From Pelagibacteraceae bacterium AG-404-N13 (GTDB taxonomy: Bacteria > Pseudomonadota > Alphaproteobacteria > Pelagibacterales > Pelagibacteraceae): a stretch of DNA of 64,000 nucleotides. The position numbers and the translations under genes were made by a program. This document shows, piece by piece, positions 38,568-47,506 of this stretch. How positions within the stretch are numbered: position 1 is the first letter of the stretch; the number at the start of each line of letters is the position of its first letter. The DNA is taken from the NCBI GenBank assembly GCA_003216255.1, contig QCJD01000004.1:18854-82853 (forward strand). Direction: 5' to 3'. The notes under the pieces were generated by a model. That model had not been told where the DNA came from. It did no database searches and saw nothing but the letters and a program-made list of their open reading frames with translations.

Positions 38568-39145
38568 AAAAAATAATACTTACAACTTTGTTAATTGTGT
38601 TTTATTTTTTACCAGCAAAATTAAATGCTGAAATTAGACCAATTACTGAAGGTAATATCGACGCAAAAATAAAAATTGTTGTGTTTGAATCATTAACTTG
38701 TGGGCATTGTGCAAAATTTCATAAAGATGTTTATCCAGGATTAAAAGAAAATTTTATTGATAAAGGTCATATTTATATAGAGTTCAAAAATTTTCCTTTG
38801 GATATGGCTGCTATGAATGCATCAAAAATTGCACATTGCAGAAATGATGGGAATTCTGAAATTCTTCACTATCTATTTGATAATCAAAGTGAATGGGCTA
38901 AAGGCAGTACGATTGAGGAATTAAATAAAAATTTGAAAAAATATATTGAAAAATCAAATTTCAACTTGAATATAGATTCATGTTTAAATAATAAAAAAGT
39001 TGAAGATCATATTCTAGAAGACCGAATCGAAGGTGCTAAAACTTTCAAAATACAAGGAACTCCTACATTGATTATTAATGGAGAAAAGTTCGATAATCCA
39101 ACAAACTATAAAAAATTGAAAAAATTTTTAGAAAAACTGATATAA
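38564..39145 (+). CDS. Periplasmic DsbA-family thiol oxidoreductase
   Basis: The 193-residue protein has a signal peptide (about residues 1-22), then a thioredoxin fold with the redox motif Cys46-Gly-His-Cys49 (FESLTCGHCAKFH) and the cis-Pro loop GTPTLIING. It is like the DsbA/ScoI/BdbD-type proteins that sit before smc in alphaproteobacteria. Probable role: disulfide formation in the periplasm. It overlaps the DUF721 gene by 4 bp (ATGA), and smc follows after 8 bp. Confidence 0.9.
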   Translation: MKKIILTTLLIVFYFLPAKLNAEIRPITEGNIDAKIKIVVFESLTCGHCAKFHKDVYPGLKENFIDKGHIYIEFKNFPLDMAAMNASKIAHCRNDGNSEILHYLFDNQSEWAKGSTIEELNKNLKKYIEKSNFNLNIDSCLNNKKVEDHILEDRIEGAKTFKIQGTPTLIINGEKFDNPTNYKKLKKFLEKLI

Positions 39146-39153
39146 GTCAGTGA

Positions 39154-41727
39154 ATGGAGTTTAAAAAAATCCATTTAAATGGATTTAAATCATTTGCTGA
39201 AAAAACTAATTTTCTCATTGAAGAAGGTTTAACTGGAATAGTTGGTCCAAATGGGTGCGGTAAATCAAATATAGTTGAATCTCTAAGATGGTGCATGGGA
39301 GAGACTTCCGCAAAAAGTATGCGGGGCTCTGGAATGGAAGATGTTATTTTTTCTGGAACTTCTAACAAACCATCAAAAAATATTGCCGAAGTATCTATTA
39401 ATCTTTCTAATGAAAATAAAGATGGCCCACATCAATACAATGAATTAGATGAGATAGAAATTAGACGTAAGATAGAAAAAGATAAAGGATCTAAATTTTA
39501 TATTAACAATAAAGAAGTAAGGGCTAAAGATGCTCAAATGTTTTTTGCCGATTTATCAACAGGAGCACATTCACCTTCAATTATCAGTCAAGGAAGAATA
39601 GGAGCTTTAGTGACGGCTAAACCCTCTGATAGAAGAGCAATATTAGAGGAGGCTGCGGGTATTGCTGGATTGCATGTTAGAAGACACGAGGCTGAATTAA
39701 GATTAGGAGCTGCAGAAAATAATTTAAAAAGAGCAGATGAATTAAGAAGGCAACAAGAAAAACAATTAGCAAGTTTACAAAAACAGGCAGAAGAAGCCGC
39801 AAAGTATAAGTCTATATCAGAAGAAATTCGTAAAGTTGAATCTGGTCTTTATTATTTAAAATTAAAAGAGATTGATCATGAAATAAAATTAGAAAATGAA
39901 ATAAATGAAGAAGCAGATGATAAAGTTAAAGAATTCAATAATAAATTAGAAGAATTGGAAAAAGCAATTAAAGTTGAGTTAGAAAGAGTAACCCCAATCA
40001 GAGAAAAAAATATAGAAAACCTCTCAAAAATACAAAGATTAAATCTTGAACTTAAAGGAATTGATGAAGAAAGTGAAAGAATTACTGAGGAAATAGATAC
40101 AATTAAAAATACCTTAAAAGTAATTGATGAAGATATAGATAGAGAAAAAAGTATAGTCATTGATGCAAACTCTAATGAAAAAAGACTTAAGGAGGAAAAA
40201 AATCAATTAATCGAAATAGATTCAAAATACTATGAAACTGAAAAGCTATCCAACCAAGACCTAGATGAAGCAAAATCTAAGTTAAAAAGAGAACAAGACA
40301 GAATGGATAACTTACTAGAAACTTTTAATATAGAGTTCTTACAAAAAAATATTGAAATAGTTAGTTCAATAAATGCTCAACTAGATAAAGCTAAAAGTTT
40401 AATTGCTGAAAATAAAGGTGATGAAGCAATATCAGCAATAGAAGAATGCAAGAAAAATTTGTCTTTCATGAATATGAAAATTAAAGATGTAGAAAGTGAC
40501 AATATAATTTCTAATGTAAAATCAAAGAACGAAATAATTAAAGAAATGCAAGAAGGTTATGCTGAAACCTATGGCAAAAACCTAAATATAAAAAAAGAAT
40601 CTGTTAAGAGAAATGAAAGGATAAAAATTATTGATCAAGAGATTGATAGCTGGAAAAACTTATTAAATAATTCTGAAAAAATGTCTATTGAGCTTAATGA
40701 AAGGAAAAATAAACAGAATTTAAAATTAAACGAATTAGAAAAACAACCACAGACACAAGCAGAAAAAAAAGGTCAAATATCAGAAAACTTAAGAATTTCA
40801 GAAAAAGAAAAAAATGAAAATGAAATTCTAATTGAAGAGATTGATTCAAAGATAGTTGATTTAAGAAATGAATTAAATAATACAAAAGAAAATTCAATTG
40901 AAATAAGAGAGAGAAAAGCAAGCTCAGGGGCAACTATTGATGGATTAAACAAAAGAAGAAATGACTTGCTAGATAGAGTTATGTCAGAACTTAATTTAAA
41001 AGAAGATAGTTTACTTGAATTTTCTAATCTTGAAAAAGAAGAAGAATTTCCAGACACAGTAACTCAAGAAGAGCTATTAGATAAAAAGAAGAGAGAAAGA
41101 GAAAAGTTAGGTTCGGTAAATTTAATTGCAGATGAAGAAACTTCAAAATATGAAGACGAAATAAAAAAAATGGAAAAGGACAGACAGGATCTTGTAACCG
41201 CTATAATTAAGCTCAAAGAGAGTATTACTGAATTAAATCAGAAAGGTAGAGAAAGGCTGTTAGAAGCATTTGAAAAAGTAAATAGAAAATTTAATGAGGT
41301 ATATACAAAACTATTCAATGGGGGAAATGCAAAACTAGAATTGGTTGACTCTGATGATCCATTGGATGCAGGTTTAGAAATGCTAGTTAGTCCTCCAGGA
41401 AAAAGGCTTCAATCAATAACACTTCTCTCTGGTGGTGAACAAGCTTTAACAGCTCTATCTTTAATTTTTGCAGTTTTTTTAACTAACCCCTCTCCTATAT
41501 GTGTTTTAGATGAAGTTGACGCCCCACTGGATGATGCTAACGTAACAAGATTTTGCAACCTTTTGTCTGAGTTAACTAAAATTACTTCAACTAGATTTAT
41601 TATCGTAACTCACCATGCCTTAACGATGTCAAAAATGAATAGATTGTATGGGGTAACGATGCCTGAAAAAGGAATTAGTCAATTGGTAGCTGTAGATCTC
41701 CAAAAAGCTGAGAGTATGGTTGCATAA
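39154..41727 (+). CDS. smc: Chromosome segregation ATPase SMC, short form without a visible hinge
   Basis: At 857 residues this is well below the usual ~1100-1200. The N-terminal head is complete: Walker A GPNGCGKSN (31-39), Q-loop around SIISQGRIG (143-150). The C-terminal head is also complete: signature TLLSGGEQALTALSL (757-770), Walker B PICVLDEVDAPLDDANV (781-797), and a switch His. Between them are two coiled coils (about 175-390 and 480-700). Where the ~150-residue globular hinge should be (390-480) there is only more charged helical sequence, without the hinge GYE..L..ALG and Gly-rich motifs. Dimerisation must differ, or the hinge is unrecognisable. Confidence 0.9.
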   Translation: MEFKKIHLNGFKSFAEKTNFLIEEGLTGIVGPNGCGKSNIVESLRWCMGETSAKSMRGSGMEDVIFSGTSNKPSKNIAEVSINLSNENKDGPHQYNELDEIEIRRKIEKDKGSKFYINNKEVRAKDAQMFFADLSTGAHSPSIISQGRIGALVTAKPSDRRAILEEAAGIAGLHVRRHEAELRLGAAENNLKRADELRRQQEKQLASLQKQAEEAAKYKSISEEIRKVESGLYYLKLKEIDHEIKLENEINEEADDKVKEFNNKLEELEKAIKVELERVTPIREKNIENLSKIQRLNLELKGIDEESERITEEIDTIKNTLKVIDEDIDREKSIVIDANSNEKRLKEEKNQLIEIDSKYYETEKLSNQDLDEAKSKLKREQDRMDNLLETFNIEFLQKNIEIVSSINAQLDKAKSLIAENKGDEAISAIEECKKNLSFMNMKIKDVESDNIISNVKSKNEIIKEMQEGYAETYGKNLNIKKESVKRNERIKIIDQEIDSWKNLLNNSEKMSIELNERKNKQNLKLNELEKQPQTQAEKKGQISENLRISEKEKNENEILIEEIDSKIVDLRNELNNTKENSIEIRERKASSGATIDGLNKRRNDLLDRVMSELNLKEDSLLEFSNLEKEEEFPDTVTQEELLDKKKREREKLGSVNLIADEETSKYEDEIKKMEKDRQDLVTAIIKLKESITELNQKGRERLLEAFEKVNRKFNEVYTKLFNGGNAKLELVDSDDPLDAGLEMLVSPPGKRLQSITLLSGGEQALTALSLIFAVFLTNPSPICVLDEVDAPLDDANVTRFCNLLSELTKITSTRFIIVTHHALTMSKMNRLYGVTMPEKGISQLVAVDLQKAESMVA

Positions 41728-41733
41728 AAGTCA

Positions 41734-42009
41734 ATGCCTGATGATCAGTTTAAAACTCGCTTAAAAATTGCAAAAAATAAAATAAAAGCTAAGAAATCGT
41801 CAAAAAATGATGAATCTTCCTCTGGAATTGGCGTGGCATTTAAAATGAGTACAGAATTAGTCTCTGCTGTGGCAGTTGGGACAATTATTGGGTTTATTTT
41901 AGACAATTGGTTTGGTACTAAGCCATGGTTAATTTTAATATTTTTTTTTGTAGGTGTGATCGCAGGGATTATGAACGTGGTTAAATCTGCTAAAAAGATG
42001 CAAAAATAG
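41734..42009 (+). CDS. atpI: ATP synthase protein I (AtpI/AtpZ family)
   Basis: The 91-residue protein has a basic cytosolic head and two hydrophobic helices: STELVSAVAVGTIIGFILDNWFG and KPWLILIFFFVGVIAGIMNVV. This is the AtpI family found before atpB, thought to help c-ring assembly or Mg2+ supply. It is the first gene of the F0 cluster, 6 bp after smc. Confidence 0.9.
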   Translation: MPDDQFKTRLKIAKNKIKAKKSSKNDESSSGIGVAFKMSTELVSAVAVGTIIGFILDNWFGTKPWLILIFFFVGVIAGIMNVVKSAKKMQK

Positions 42010-42021
42010 TAAAGAATTATA

Positions 42022-42756
42022 ATGGCAGCAAATCCGATGTACCAATTCAATGTTTACAGAATTGGACCAGAAATTAAATTAGGATCAGTAGATATTTCTT
42101 TCACAAACGCAAGTCTATTTATGGTTATCAGTACTTTAGCGGTATTAATTATTTTTAATTTGGGAGCTAAAAAAAAATCATTAATACCTGACAAAATTCA
42201 ATTGTTGGCAGAACTCAGTTATTCCTTTGTATCGAAAATGATAAGTGATACCGCCGGCTCTAAAGCGAAGCCTTATTTTTCATTTATATTTTCGTTATTC
42301 ATGTTTGTACTATTCTGCAATATGTTTGGAATGATTCCTTATTCATTTACTGTAACAAGTCATATAATTGTTACATTTGCTTTAGCTGCATTTATATTTA
42401 TTGGAGTGACAATTATCGGTTTTATTAAGCATGGACTTGGTTATTTAAAACTTTTTGTACCAAGCGGGGTTCCAATAGTTCTACTTCCGCTAATAGTAAT
42501 AATTGAAATAATTTCATACCTTAGTAGACCGGTTAGTTTATCTGTAAGATTATTTGCAAATATGATGGCAGGTCACACAATGATGAAAGTGTTCGGAGGC
42601 TTTGTAATAAGTCTTGGAATTATTGGTGGATGGCTTCCACTAAGTTTTTCGGTTGCGCTAACTGGTTTGGAGATATTAGTTGCTTTTCTTCAAGCATATG
42701 TTTTTGCAATATTAACCTGCATCTACTTAAATGATGCATTAAATTTACACCATTAA
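42022..42756 (+). CDS. atpB: F0F1 ATP synthase subunit a
   Basis: The 244-residue membrane stator subunit forms the proton half-channels. The essential Arg lies in SRPVSLSVRLFANMMAGHTMMKVF, and GLEILVAFLQAYVFAILTCIYLNDA closes the protein. About six helices are visible. It is followed by c, b' and b; the F1 genes are not in this window, matching the split ATP synthase operons of alphaproteobacteria. Confidence 0.97.
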   Translation: MAANPMYQFNVYRIGPEIKLGSVDISFTNASLFMVISTLAVLIIFNLGAKKKSLIPDKIQLLAELSYSFVSKMISDTAGSKAKPYFSFIFSLFMFVLFCNMFGMIPYSFTVTSHIIVTFALAAFIFIGVTIIGFIKHGLGYLKLFVPSGVPIVLLPLIVIIEIISYLSRPVSLSVRLFANMMAGHTMMKVFGGFVISLGIIGGWLPLSFSVALTGLEILVAFLQAYVFAILTCIYLNDALNLHH

Positions 42757-42762
42757 CAATAC

Positions 42763-42771
42763 AAAAGGAGG
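42763..42771 (+). promoter_or_regulatory. Strong Shine-Dalgarno of atpE
   Basis: AAAAGGAGG lies 5 bases before the atpE ATG at 42777. Most genes in this window have weak or overlapping ribosome sites. A near-perfect one fits the need for many c subunits per complex. Confidence 0.7.
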
Positions 42772-42776
42772 AAATA

Positions 42777-43004
42777 ATGGAATTAGAAGCAGCAAAAATG
42801 ATAGGAGCAGGACTTGCGGCAATAGCTTTGGCAGGTGCTGGTGTTGGAATTGGTATTATCTTTGGAAACTACCTTTCTGGCGCTATGAGAAATCCTTCAG
42901 CAGCTCAAAAACAATTCCCTAACTTATTATTAGGATTTGCTTTAGCTGAAGCTACTGGATTATTCGGATTAGTAGTTGCATTGATTATTTTATTTGCATT
43001 TTAG
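42777..43004 (+). CDS. atpE: F0F1 ATP synthase subunit c
   Basis: The 75-residue hairpin proteolipid forms the rotor ring. The first helix carries the Gly-rich AGAGVGIGIIFGNYLSGA, the polar loop is RNPSAAQKQ, and the ion-binding Glu58 lies in LLGFALAEATGLFG. The residue after the Glu is Ala, and the Gln/Ser-Thr pattern of Na+-binding rings is absent, so H+ is the likely ion. A strong Shine-Dalgarno sequence precedes it. Confidence 0.98.
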   Translation: MELEAAKMIGAGLAAIALAGAGVGIGIIFGNYLSGAMRNPSAAQKQFPNLLLGFALAEATGLFGLVVALIILFAF

Positions 43005-43007
43005 TTA

Positions 43008-43598
43008 ATGTTTAAAAAAATAATTTTTCAAATATTTACTTTATACTTTGTGCTAGTTACATCTGCACAAAGTGGTGAGAGTGGAGGCATGCCTCAATTA
43101 AACCCTGAATTTTGGGTTTCCCAAATATTTTGGCTAGTTTTAACATTTGGTCTTCTCTATATAATTTTATCAAAACTAATTTTGCCTAAAATTAGTAATA
43201 ATTTAGAGTCTAGAAAATCACAAATTTTAGAAAATATAGAAACTGCAGAAAAACAGAGGGAAGAAAGTGAAAAACAACTTAAAGAATTTGAAAAAATTAT
43301 TTTAGAAAGCAAACTTGAAGCAAAAAATTATTTTAATGAAGCTAGACAAAAAATATTAGATGATATCAACAATAAAAGAAATGCATTAGATAAAGAGATT
43401 GATAATGAAGTAAATGCAGCTGAGCAAGAAATTATAAACTTAAAAAATGCTTCAAGTGAAAAAATCAAAAATATAGCAATTGAGACTTCATCTGAGTTAA
43501 TAAAGCAATTAATTGGTGAAGAAGCAAATAATAGCAGTATATCTGCGATAGTGGAAGAACAGTCAAGAAAGATAGAGGAAAAACAAAATGGCGTTTGA
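43008..43598 (+). CDS. atpG: F0F1 ATP synthase subunit b'
   Basis: The 196-residue stator subunit has a hydrophobic N-terminal leader or helix, a second membrane segment PEFWVSQIFWLVLTFGLLYIILS, then a long charged coiled coil to the end. A separate b' next to b marks photosynthetic-type and alphaproteobacterial ATP synthases. The leader (MFKKIIFQIFTLYFVLVTSA) may be cleaved, as in some alphaproteobacterial b' proteins. It overlaps atpF by 11 bp. The symbol atpG for b' follows alphaproteobacterial usage (also written atpF2). Confidence 0.92.
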   Translation: MFKKIIFQIFTLYFVLVTSAQSGESGGMPQLNPEFWVSQIFWLVLTFGLLYIILSKLILPKISNNLESRKSQILENIETAEKQREESEKQLKEFEKIILESKLEAKNYFNEARQKILDDINNKRNALDKEIDNEVNAAEQEIINLKNASSEKIKNIAIETSSELIKQLIGEEANNSSISAIVEEQSRKIEEKQNGV

Positions 43599-44085
43599 TG
43601 CAACTTTTTGGGTAGCGGTATCCTTTGTTATATTTTTTGGAATTTTAGTTTATTTCAAGATTCCACAAAATGTTAATAACTTGCTTAGCAAAATGATCGT
43701 GGATATTAAAAATGAAATTGATGAAAGCGAAAAATTAAGAACAGAGTCAAAGAAACTTTTAGACGATGCTCAAAGTAAATTAAACTCAGTAAGCGTAGAA
43801 ACAAAAAAAATATTAGATCAGGCAAAAAGTGATTCGGATAAACTTGTTATTGAAATGAATGATAAATTCCATAAATCTGCTGAAATAAAGAAAAATCTTT
43901 CAAAAACTAAAATCGTACAAATGAAAGAAGCAGCGATTAAAGAAATTAAAGATCTTTCAATTAAAATAGCTGTAAAATCTGTAAAAAAAATTATCACTAC
44001 TTCTGTAGATAAATCAAAATTAGATAATTTATTTGAAAAAAATTTAAAAGAAACGAAATCTGAGCTAAAAAATATTAACTCATAA
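43588..44085 (+). CDS. atpF: F0F1 ATP synthase subunit b
   Basis: The 165-residue peripheral-stalk subunit has one N-terminal membrane helix (FDATFWVAVSFVIFFGILVYF) followed by an amphipathic helix of ~140 residues, rich in Lys and Glu with Ala heptads, which reaches up to the delta subunit. It is the last gene of the F0 cluster and is followed by 54 AT-rich bases before crtI. Confidence 0.94.
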   Translation: MAFDATFWVAVSFVIFFGILVYFKIPQNVNNLLSKMIVDIKNEIDESEKLRTESKKLLDDAQSKLNSVSVETKKILDQAKSDSDKLVIEMNDKFHKSAEIKKNLSKTKIVQMKEAAIKEIKDLSIKIAVKSVKKIITTSVDKSKLDNLFEKNLKETKSELKNINS

Positions 44086-44139
44086 ATTTTTAAAGATATA
44101 TTCGTTACTTTTCTTCAAAATAATATAAAATCAAAAAAT

Positions 44140-45597
44140 ATGAATTCAGTAGTTATTGGATCAGGATTTGGAGGGATTGCAGCAGCGTTAAGATTAAAAG
44201 CTAAAAATCATAAAGTAACTCTAATTGAAAAACACAAAGATCTAGGAGGAAGAGCTAGAGTTTTTAGAAGAAATGGATTTACTTTTGATGGTGGTCCTAC
44301 AGTTATAACTGCGCCTCATTTAATAAATGAACTTTTTCAGTTATTTAATAAAAATCCTCAAGATTATATAAATTTAAAACCATTAAACACTTGGTATAGA
44401 TTCGTGTTCGAGGATGGATCTAAATTTGATTATTCAGGTAATGAAGAAAAAATGAAAGATCAAATTAAAGAAATAAACTCAGATGATATTAATGGATATT
44501 TAAAATTAGTAAACTTTACAAAAAAAATTTTCGATAAAGGCTTTACTGAGCTCTCTGAAGTTCCATTTGATAATCCTTCTTTCATGATAAAACAAATTCC
44601 TGCTTTGCTAAATCTTAAAAGTTATAAGTCTGTTTATGCTCTAGTATCATCTTATATTAAAAGTGAAAAACTAAGAAGATTATTAAGTATGCATCCACTA
44701 TTAGTTGGAGGAAATCCTTTCACGACAACTTCAATTTATGGTTTGATTTTATACTTAGAAAAGAAATGGGGAATTCATTATTCAATGGGAGGAACTGGGC
44801 AAATTATTAATGGTTTAGAAAAATTGATGGAAGAAGAGAATATCGAGATAATAAGAGATAATGAAGTTCAAAATATTATTGTTACAAACAGCAAAATAAA
44901 TGGTCTCAAACTAAAGAACGGAAAAGAAATTAAAGCTGATAATATTATTTGTAATGCTGATCCACCAGCAGTTTATTCAAAATTAGTAAATTCAAAAAAT
45001 ACGAGTCCATTATTTAATTGGAAAATGAAAAGAATGGAATATTCCATGGGATTATTTGTATATTATTTTGGTACCAAAAAAACTTATGAAACAATCGAGC
45101 ACCATACAATAAAGTTTGGTGATAAATATAAAGAGCATTTAGATGATATATTTAACTCAAAAAAATTAAATGACGACATAAGCTATTATCTTCATAGACC
45201 TACAGCCACTGATAAATCAATGGCTCCTGATGGTCATGATTGTTTTTATGTTCTTGTACCAGTGCCAAATAACCAATCTGGGATTAATTGGTCTATAGAA
45301 GGAGATAGATTAAAAAATCTTGTAATAGATAAAATGGAAAATTCTTTATTGCCAAACCTTAGAGAAAATATTGTTGAAGATTTCTACCTAACTCCTGATT
45401 ATTTTGAAAAAGAGCTTAATACGAAATATGGCTCTGGTTTTTCAATTCAACCTAAGTTTTCCCAATCTGCTTATTTTAGGTTCCACAATAAATCTGAAAT
45501 ATACAATGGATTATACTTTGTTGGTGCTGGAACACACCCAGGAGCTGGTGTGCCAGGTGTGCTCTCTTCAGCTAAGGTTTTAGATAAAATTCTATAA
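44140..45597 (+). CDS. crtI: Phytoene desaturase
   Basis: The 485-residue FAD enzyme converts phytoene to lycopene. The N-terminal dinucleotide fold is VVIGSGFGGIAAALRLKAK, followed by LIEKHKDLGGRARVFRRNGFTFDGGPTVI. The C-terminal carotenoid-desaturase signature is NGLYFVGAGTHPGAGVPGVLSSAKVL. First gene of the crtI-crtB-crtY-blh cassette; its stop overlaps the crtB start by one base (TAATG). The gene for geranylgeranyl-PP synthase (crtE) and the rhodopsin itself are not in the window. Confidence 0.96.
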   Translation: MNSVVIGSGFGGIAAALRLKAKNHKVTLIEKHKDLGGRARVFRRNGFTFDGGPTVITAPHLINELFQLFNKNPQDYINLKPLNTWYRFVFEDGSKFDYSGNEEKMKDQIKEINSDDINGYLKLVNFTKKIFDKGFTELSEVPFDNPSFMIKQIPALLNLKSYKSVYALVSSYIKSEKLRRLLSMHPLLVGGNPFTTTSIYGLILYLEKKWGIHYSMGGTGQIINGLEKLMEEENIEIIRDNEVQNIIVTNSKINGLKLKNGKEIKADNIICNADPPAVYSKLVNSKNTSPLFNWKMKRMEYSMGLFVYYFGTKKTYETIEHHTIKFGDKYKEHLDDIFNSKKLNDDISYYLHRPTATDKSMAPDGHDCFYVLVPVPNNQSGINWSIEGDRLKNLVIDKMENSLLPNLRENIVEDFYLTPDYFEKELNTKYGSGFSIQPKFSQSAYFRFHNKSEIYNGLYFVGAGTHPGAGVPGVLSSAKVLDKIL

Positions 45598-46448
45598 TGT
45601 CTAACAAAAATTACTTATCAAAATATGCAAAATCTTTTAATTGGGCAGGGTTTTTTTTACCTAAGAAGATTTATTTTAAATGTTCTAATTTATATGATTT
45701 TTGCAGAACAGTAGATAATATTGTTGATGATGAGGGGAAAATAGAAATAAAAAGGAATAAATTTTTAGATTTTAAGAATAAATTTAATAATCAAGACTTC
45801 AGAGACTCAATAATAAAAAACATGTGGTCATTGATAGAAGAATATGGAATTTCAAAAAAGATAGTAAATGACTTATTTGATGGAGTAGAGAGTGATTTAA
45901 AAAATAAAGTACAAATTAATTCAAAAAAAGAATTATTTATTTATTCCTATAGAGTTGCTGGTACAGTTGGTTTGATGATGGCTAAAATTTTAAAAGTTAA
46001 AGACAAAAATTCTCTTAAATCAGCAATCGATTTAGGTATAGCAATGCAGCTTACCAATATCTCTAGGGATATTATAGAGGACTCAAAAAATAACAGATTC
46101 TACATTTCACATAATTTTGAATCAATTAAAGAAACGTTAAAAACTGCAGATTTGTTTTATGAAAGTTGTTTTTCATCCATTAAAAATATTCCATTTGGTT
46201 TTAGATTTTCAATTTTGGTTGCAAGAAGAGTTTATAGAAAAATTGGACAGAATATTTTAAATAAAAAATCTATAGAAAATTATAATAGTTCAGGAAAAAT
46301 CTATGTAACTAATACAGGCAAAATAATTCAAACTTTATTATCTTTTGTTGATCTTTTAAGACTAACATTGATTAAAAAAGAAAATCACCTCAGATATAAA
46401 GAACATCAGCTTATAAATGAAGAAATTGATTTAAATGAAAGACTTTGA
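45597..46448 (+). CDS. crtB: Phytoene synthase
   Basis: The 283-residue prenyl-head-to-head condensing enzyme joins two geranylgeranyl-PP to phytoene. The two Asp-rich Mg2+ sites are DFCRTVDNIVDDEG (about residues 37-50) and AMQLTNISRDIIEDSKNNRFYI. YRVAGTVGLMMAKIL is the conserved segment between them. Full length. It overlaps crtY by 14 bp. Confidence 0.95.
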   Translation: MSNKNYLSKYAKSFNWAGFFLPKKIYFKCSNLYDFCRTVDNIVDDEGKIEIKRNKFLDFKNKFNNQDFRDSIIKNMWSLIEEYGISKKIVNDLFDGVESDLKNKVQINSKKELFIYSYRVAGTVGLMMAKILKVKDKNSLKSAIDLGIAMQLTNISRDIIEDSKNNRFYISHNFESIKETLKTADLFYESCFSSIKNIPFGFRFSILVARRVYRKIGQNILNKKSIENYNSSGKIYVTNTGKIIQTLLSFVDLLRLTLIKKENHLRYKEHQLINEEIDLNERL

Positions 46449-47505
46449 CTATATAATTATTGGTGGAGGTTGTGCGGGTTTATCTTTGGCATATGAATTG
46501 GAAATACACCAAAAATTAAAAAACAAAACCCTCGCAATTATAGAACCAAGAGATGAATATAAAAAAGATAAAACATGGTCTTTTTGGAAAATAATTCCTC
46601 ATAATTTTGATGATTGTGTAAAAAAAAGTTGGAACAATTTTTCTATAAATGTACCAAATAAAACAAAGTTCTTAGAATGTAGTAATTATCCTTATCAATC
46701 TATTGATAGTGGATTATTTTATAAGAAAGTTATTGATAGGTTAAAACAAAATAAAAATATAAAATTTTTTAAAAATATTGATGAAATAAATTCAAAAAAT
46801 TCCTTTATTTTTAATAGTGTTCCGCAACTAAAAAAAAACAATAATGATCTTTGGCAGCACTTTTGTGGGGTAGAAATTGAGACTAAAAATAATTTTTTTG
46901 ATGATGAAATGATGAATTTAATGGACTTTGATTGTGAGCAAAGAAACACTGTTCATTTTTTTTATACACTTCCATATACAAAAAATAAGGCACTAATTGA
47001 AACTACTTGGTTATCAACTATGAAAGATGAGTCTGAAAAAGATTATGAAAAACAAATAAAAGACTATGTGGAAAATCACCTAAAACTAAAGGAATATAAA
47101 ATAAATTACAAGGAGGAAGGGGCTATTCCTCTTTTTTATCCTTTAAATAAAAGTGAAAGTAATAAAATTAATATTGGAACAGCAGGCGGCATGACAAGAT
47201 TAAGTACTGGATATACTTTTCTAAATATTCAAGAACATAGTAAATTTATTAGAGAAAATCTTGAAAATTTAACTAAAGTAAAATTATTTGAAATTGAAAA
47301 AAAATATCAGTTTTTAGATAAAATATTTTTAAGAGTTATAAAGAAAAATTCTGGAATTATGCCAAGTATATTTTTTAAAATGTTTAGCGGTTCATCAAAT
47401 ACAGTTATAAAATTTTTATCAAACAAAAGTAATTTTTTAGAAGATTTATCTATTATTTTAAAAATGCCAAAATGGACTTTTATTAAAGCATTATTTGGAA
47501 GGTAA
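46435..47505 (+). CDS. crtY: Lycopene beta-cyclase (CrtY type)
   Basis: The 356-residue flavoprotein cyclises both ends of lycopene to give beta-carotene. The N-terminal fold is YIIIGGGCAGLSLAYEL; DKTWSFW and YPYQSIDSGLFYKKV follow; VHFFYTLPYTKNKALIETTWLS and EEGAIPLFYPL and GTAGGMTRLSTGYTF are typical of the CrtY family. Slightly short compared with ~380-residue relatives. The ATG at 46435 lies 14 bp inside crtB. Confidence 0.94.
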   Translation: MKDFDYIIIGGGCAGLSLAYELEIHQKLKNKTLAIIEPRDEYKKDKTWSFWKIIPHNFDDCVKKSWNNFSINVPNKTKFLECSNYPYQSIDSGLFYKKVIDRLKQNKNIKFFKNIDEINSKNSFIFNSVPQLKKNNNDLWQHFCGVEIETKNNFFDDEMMNLMDFDCEQRNTVHFFYTLPYTKNKALIETTWLSTMKDESEKDYEKQIKDYVENHLKLKEYKINYKEEGAIPLFYPLNKSESNKINIGTAGGMTRLSTGYTFLNIQEHSKFIRENLENLTKVKLFEIEKKYQFLDKIFLRVIKKNSGIMPSIFFKMFSGSSNTVIKFLSNKSNFLEDLSIILKMPKWTFIKALFGR

Positions 47506-47506
47506 A

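Noticed and set aside
40694-41057. Leu/Phe/Ser-rich minus-strand frames inside smc
   Set aside because: They are the complement of Lys/Glu-rich coiled coil, which always yields hydrophobic-looking frames.
41745-42050. 101-residue minus-strand membrane-like frame over atpI
   Set aside because: Complement of transmembrane codons of atpI; no independent support.
44086-44139. Promoter for the crt operon in the 54-bp gap after atpF
   Set aside because: TATAAAA-like boxes exist but no convincing -35; such boxes are everywhere in DNA this AT-rich.
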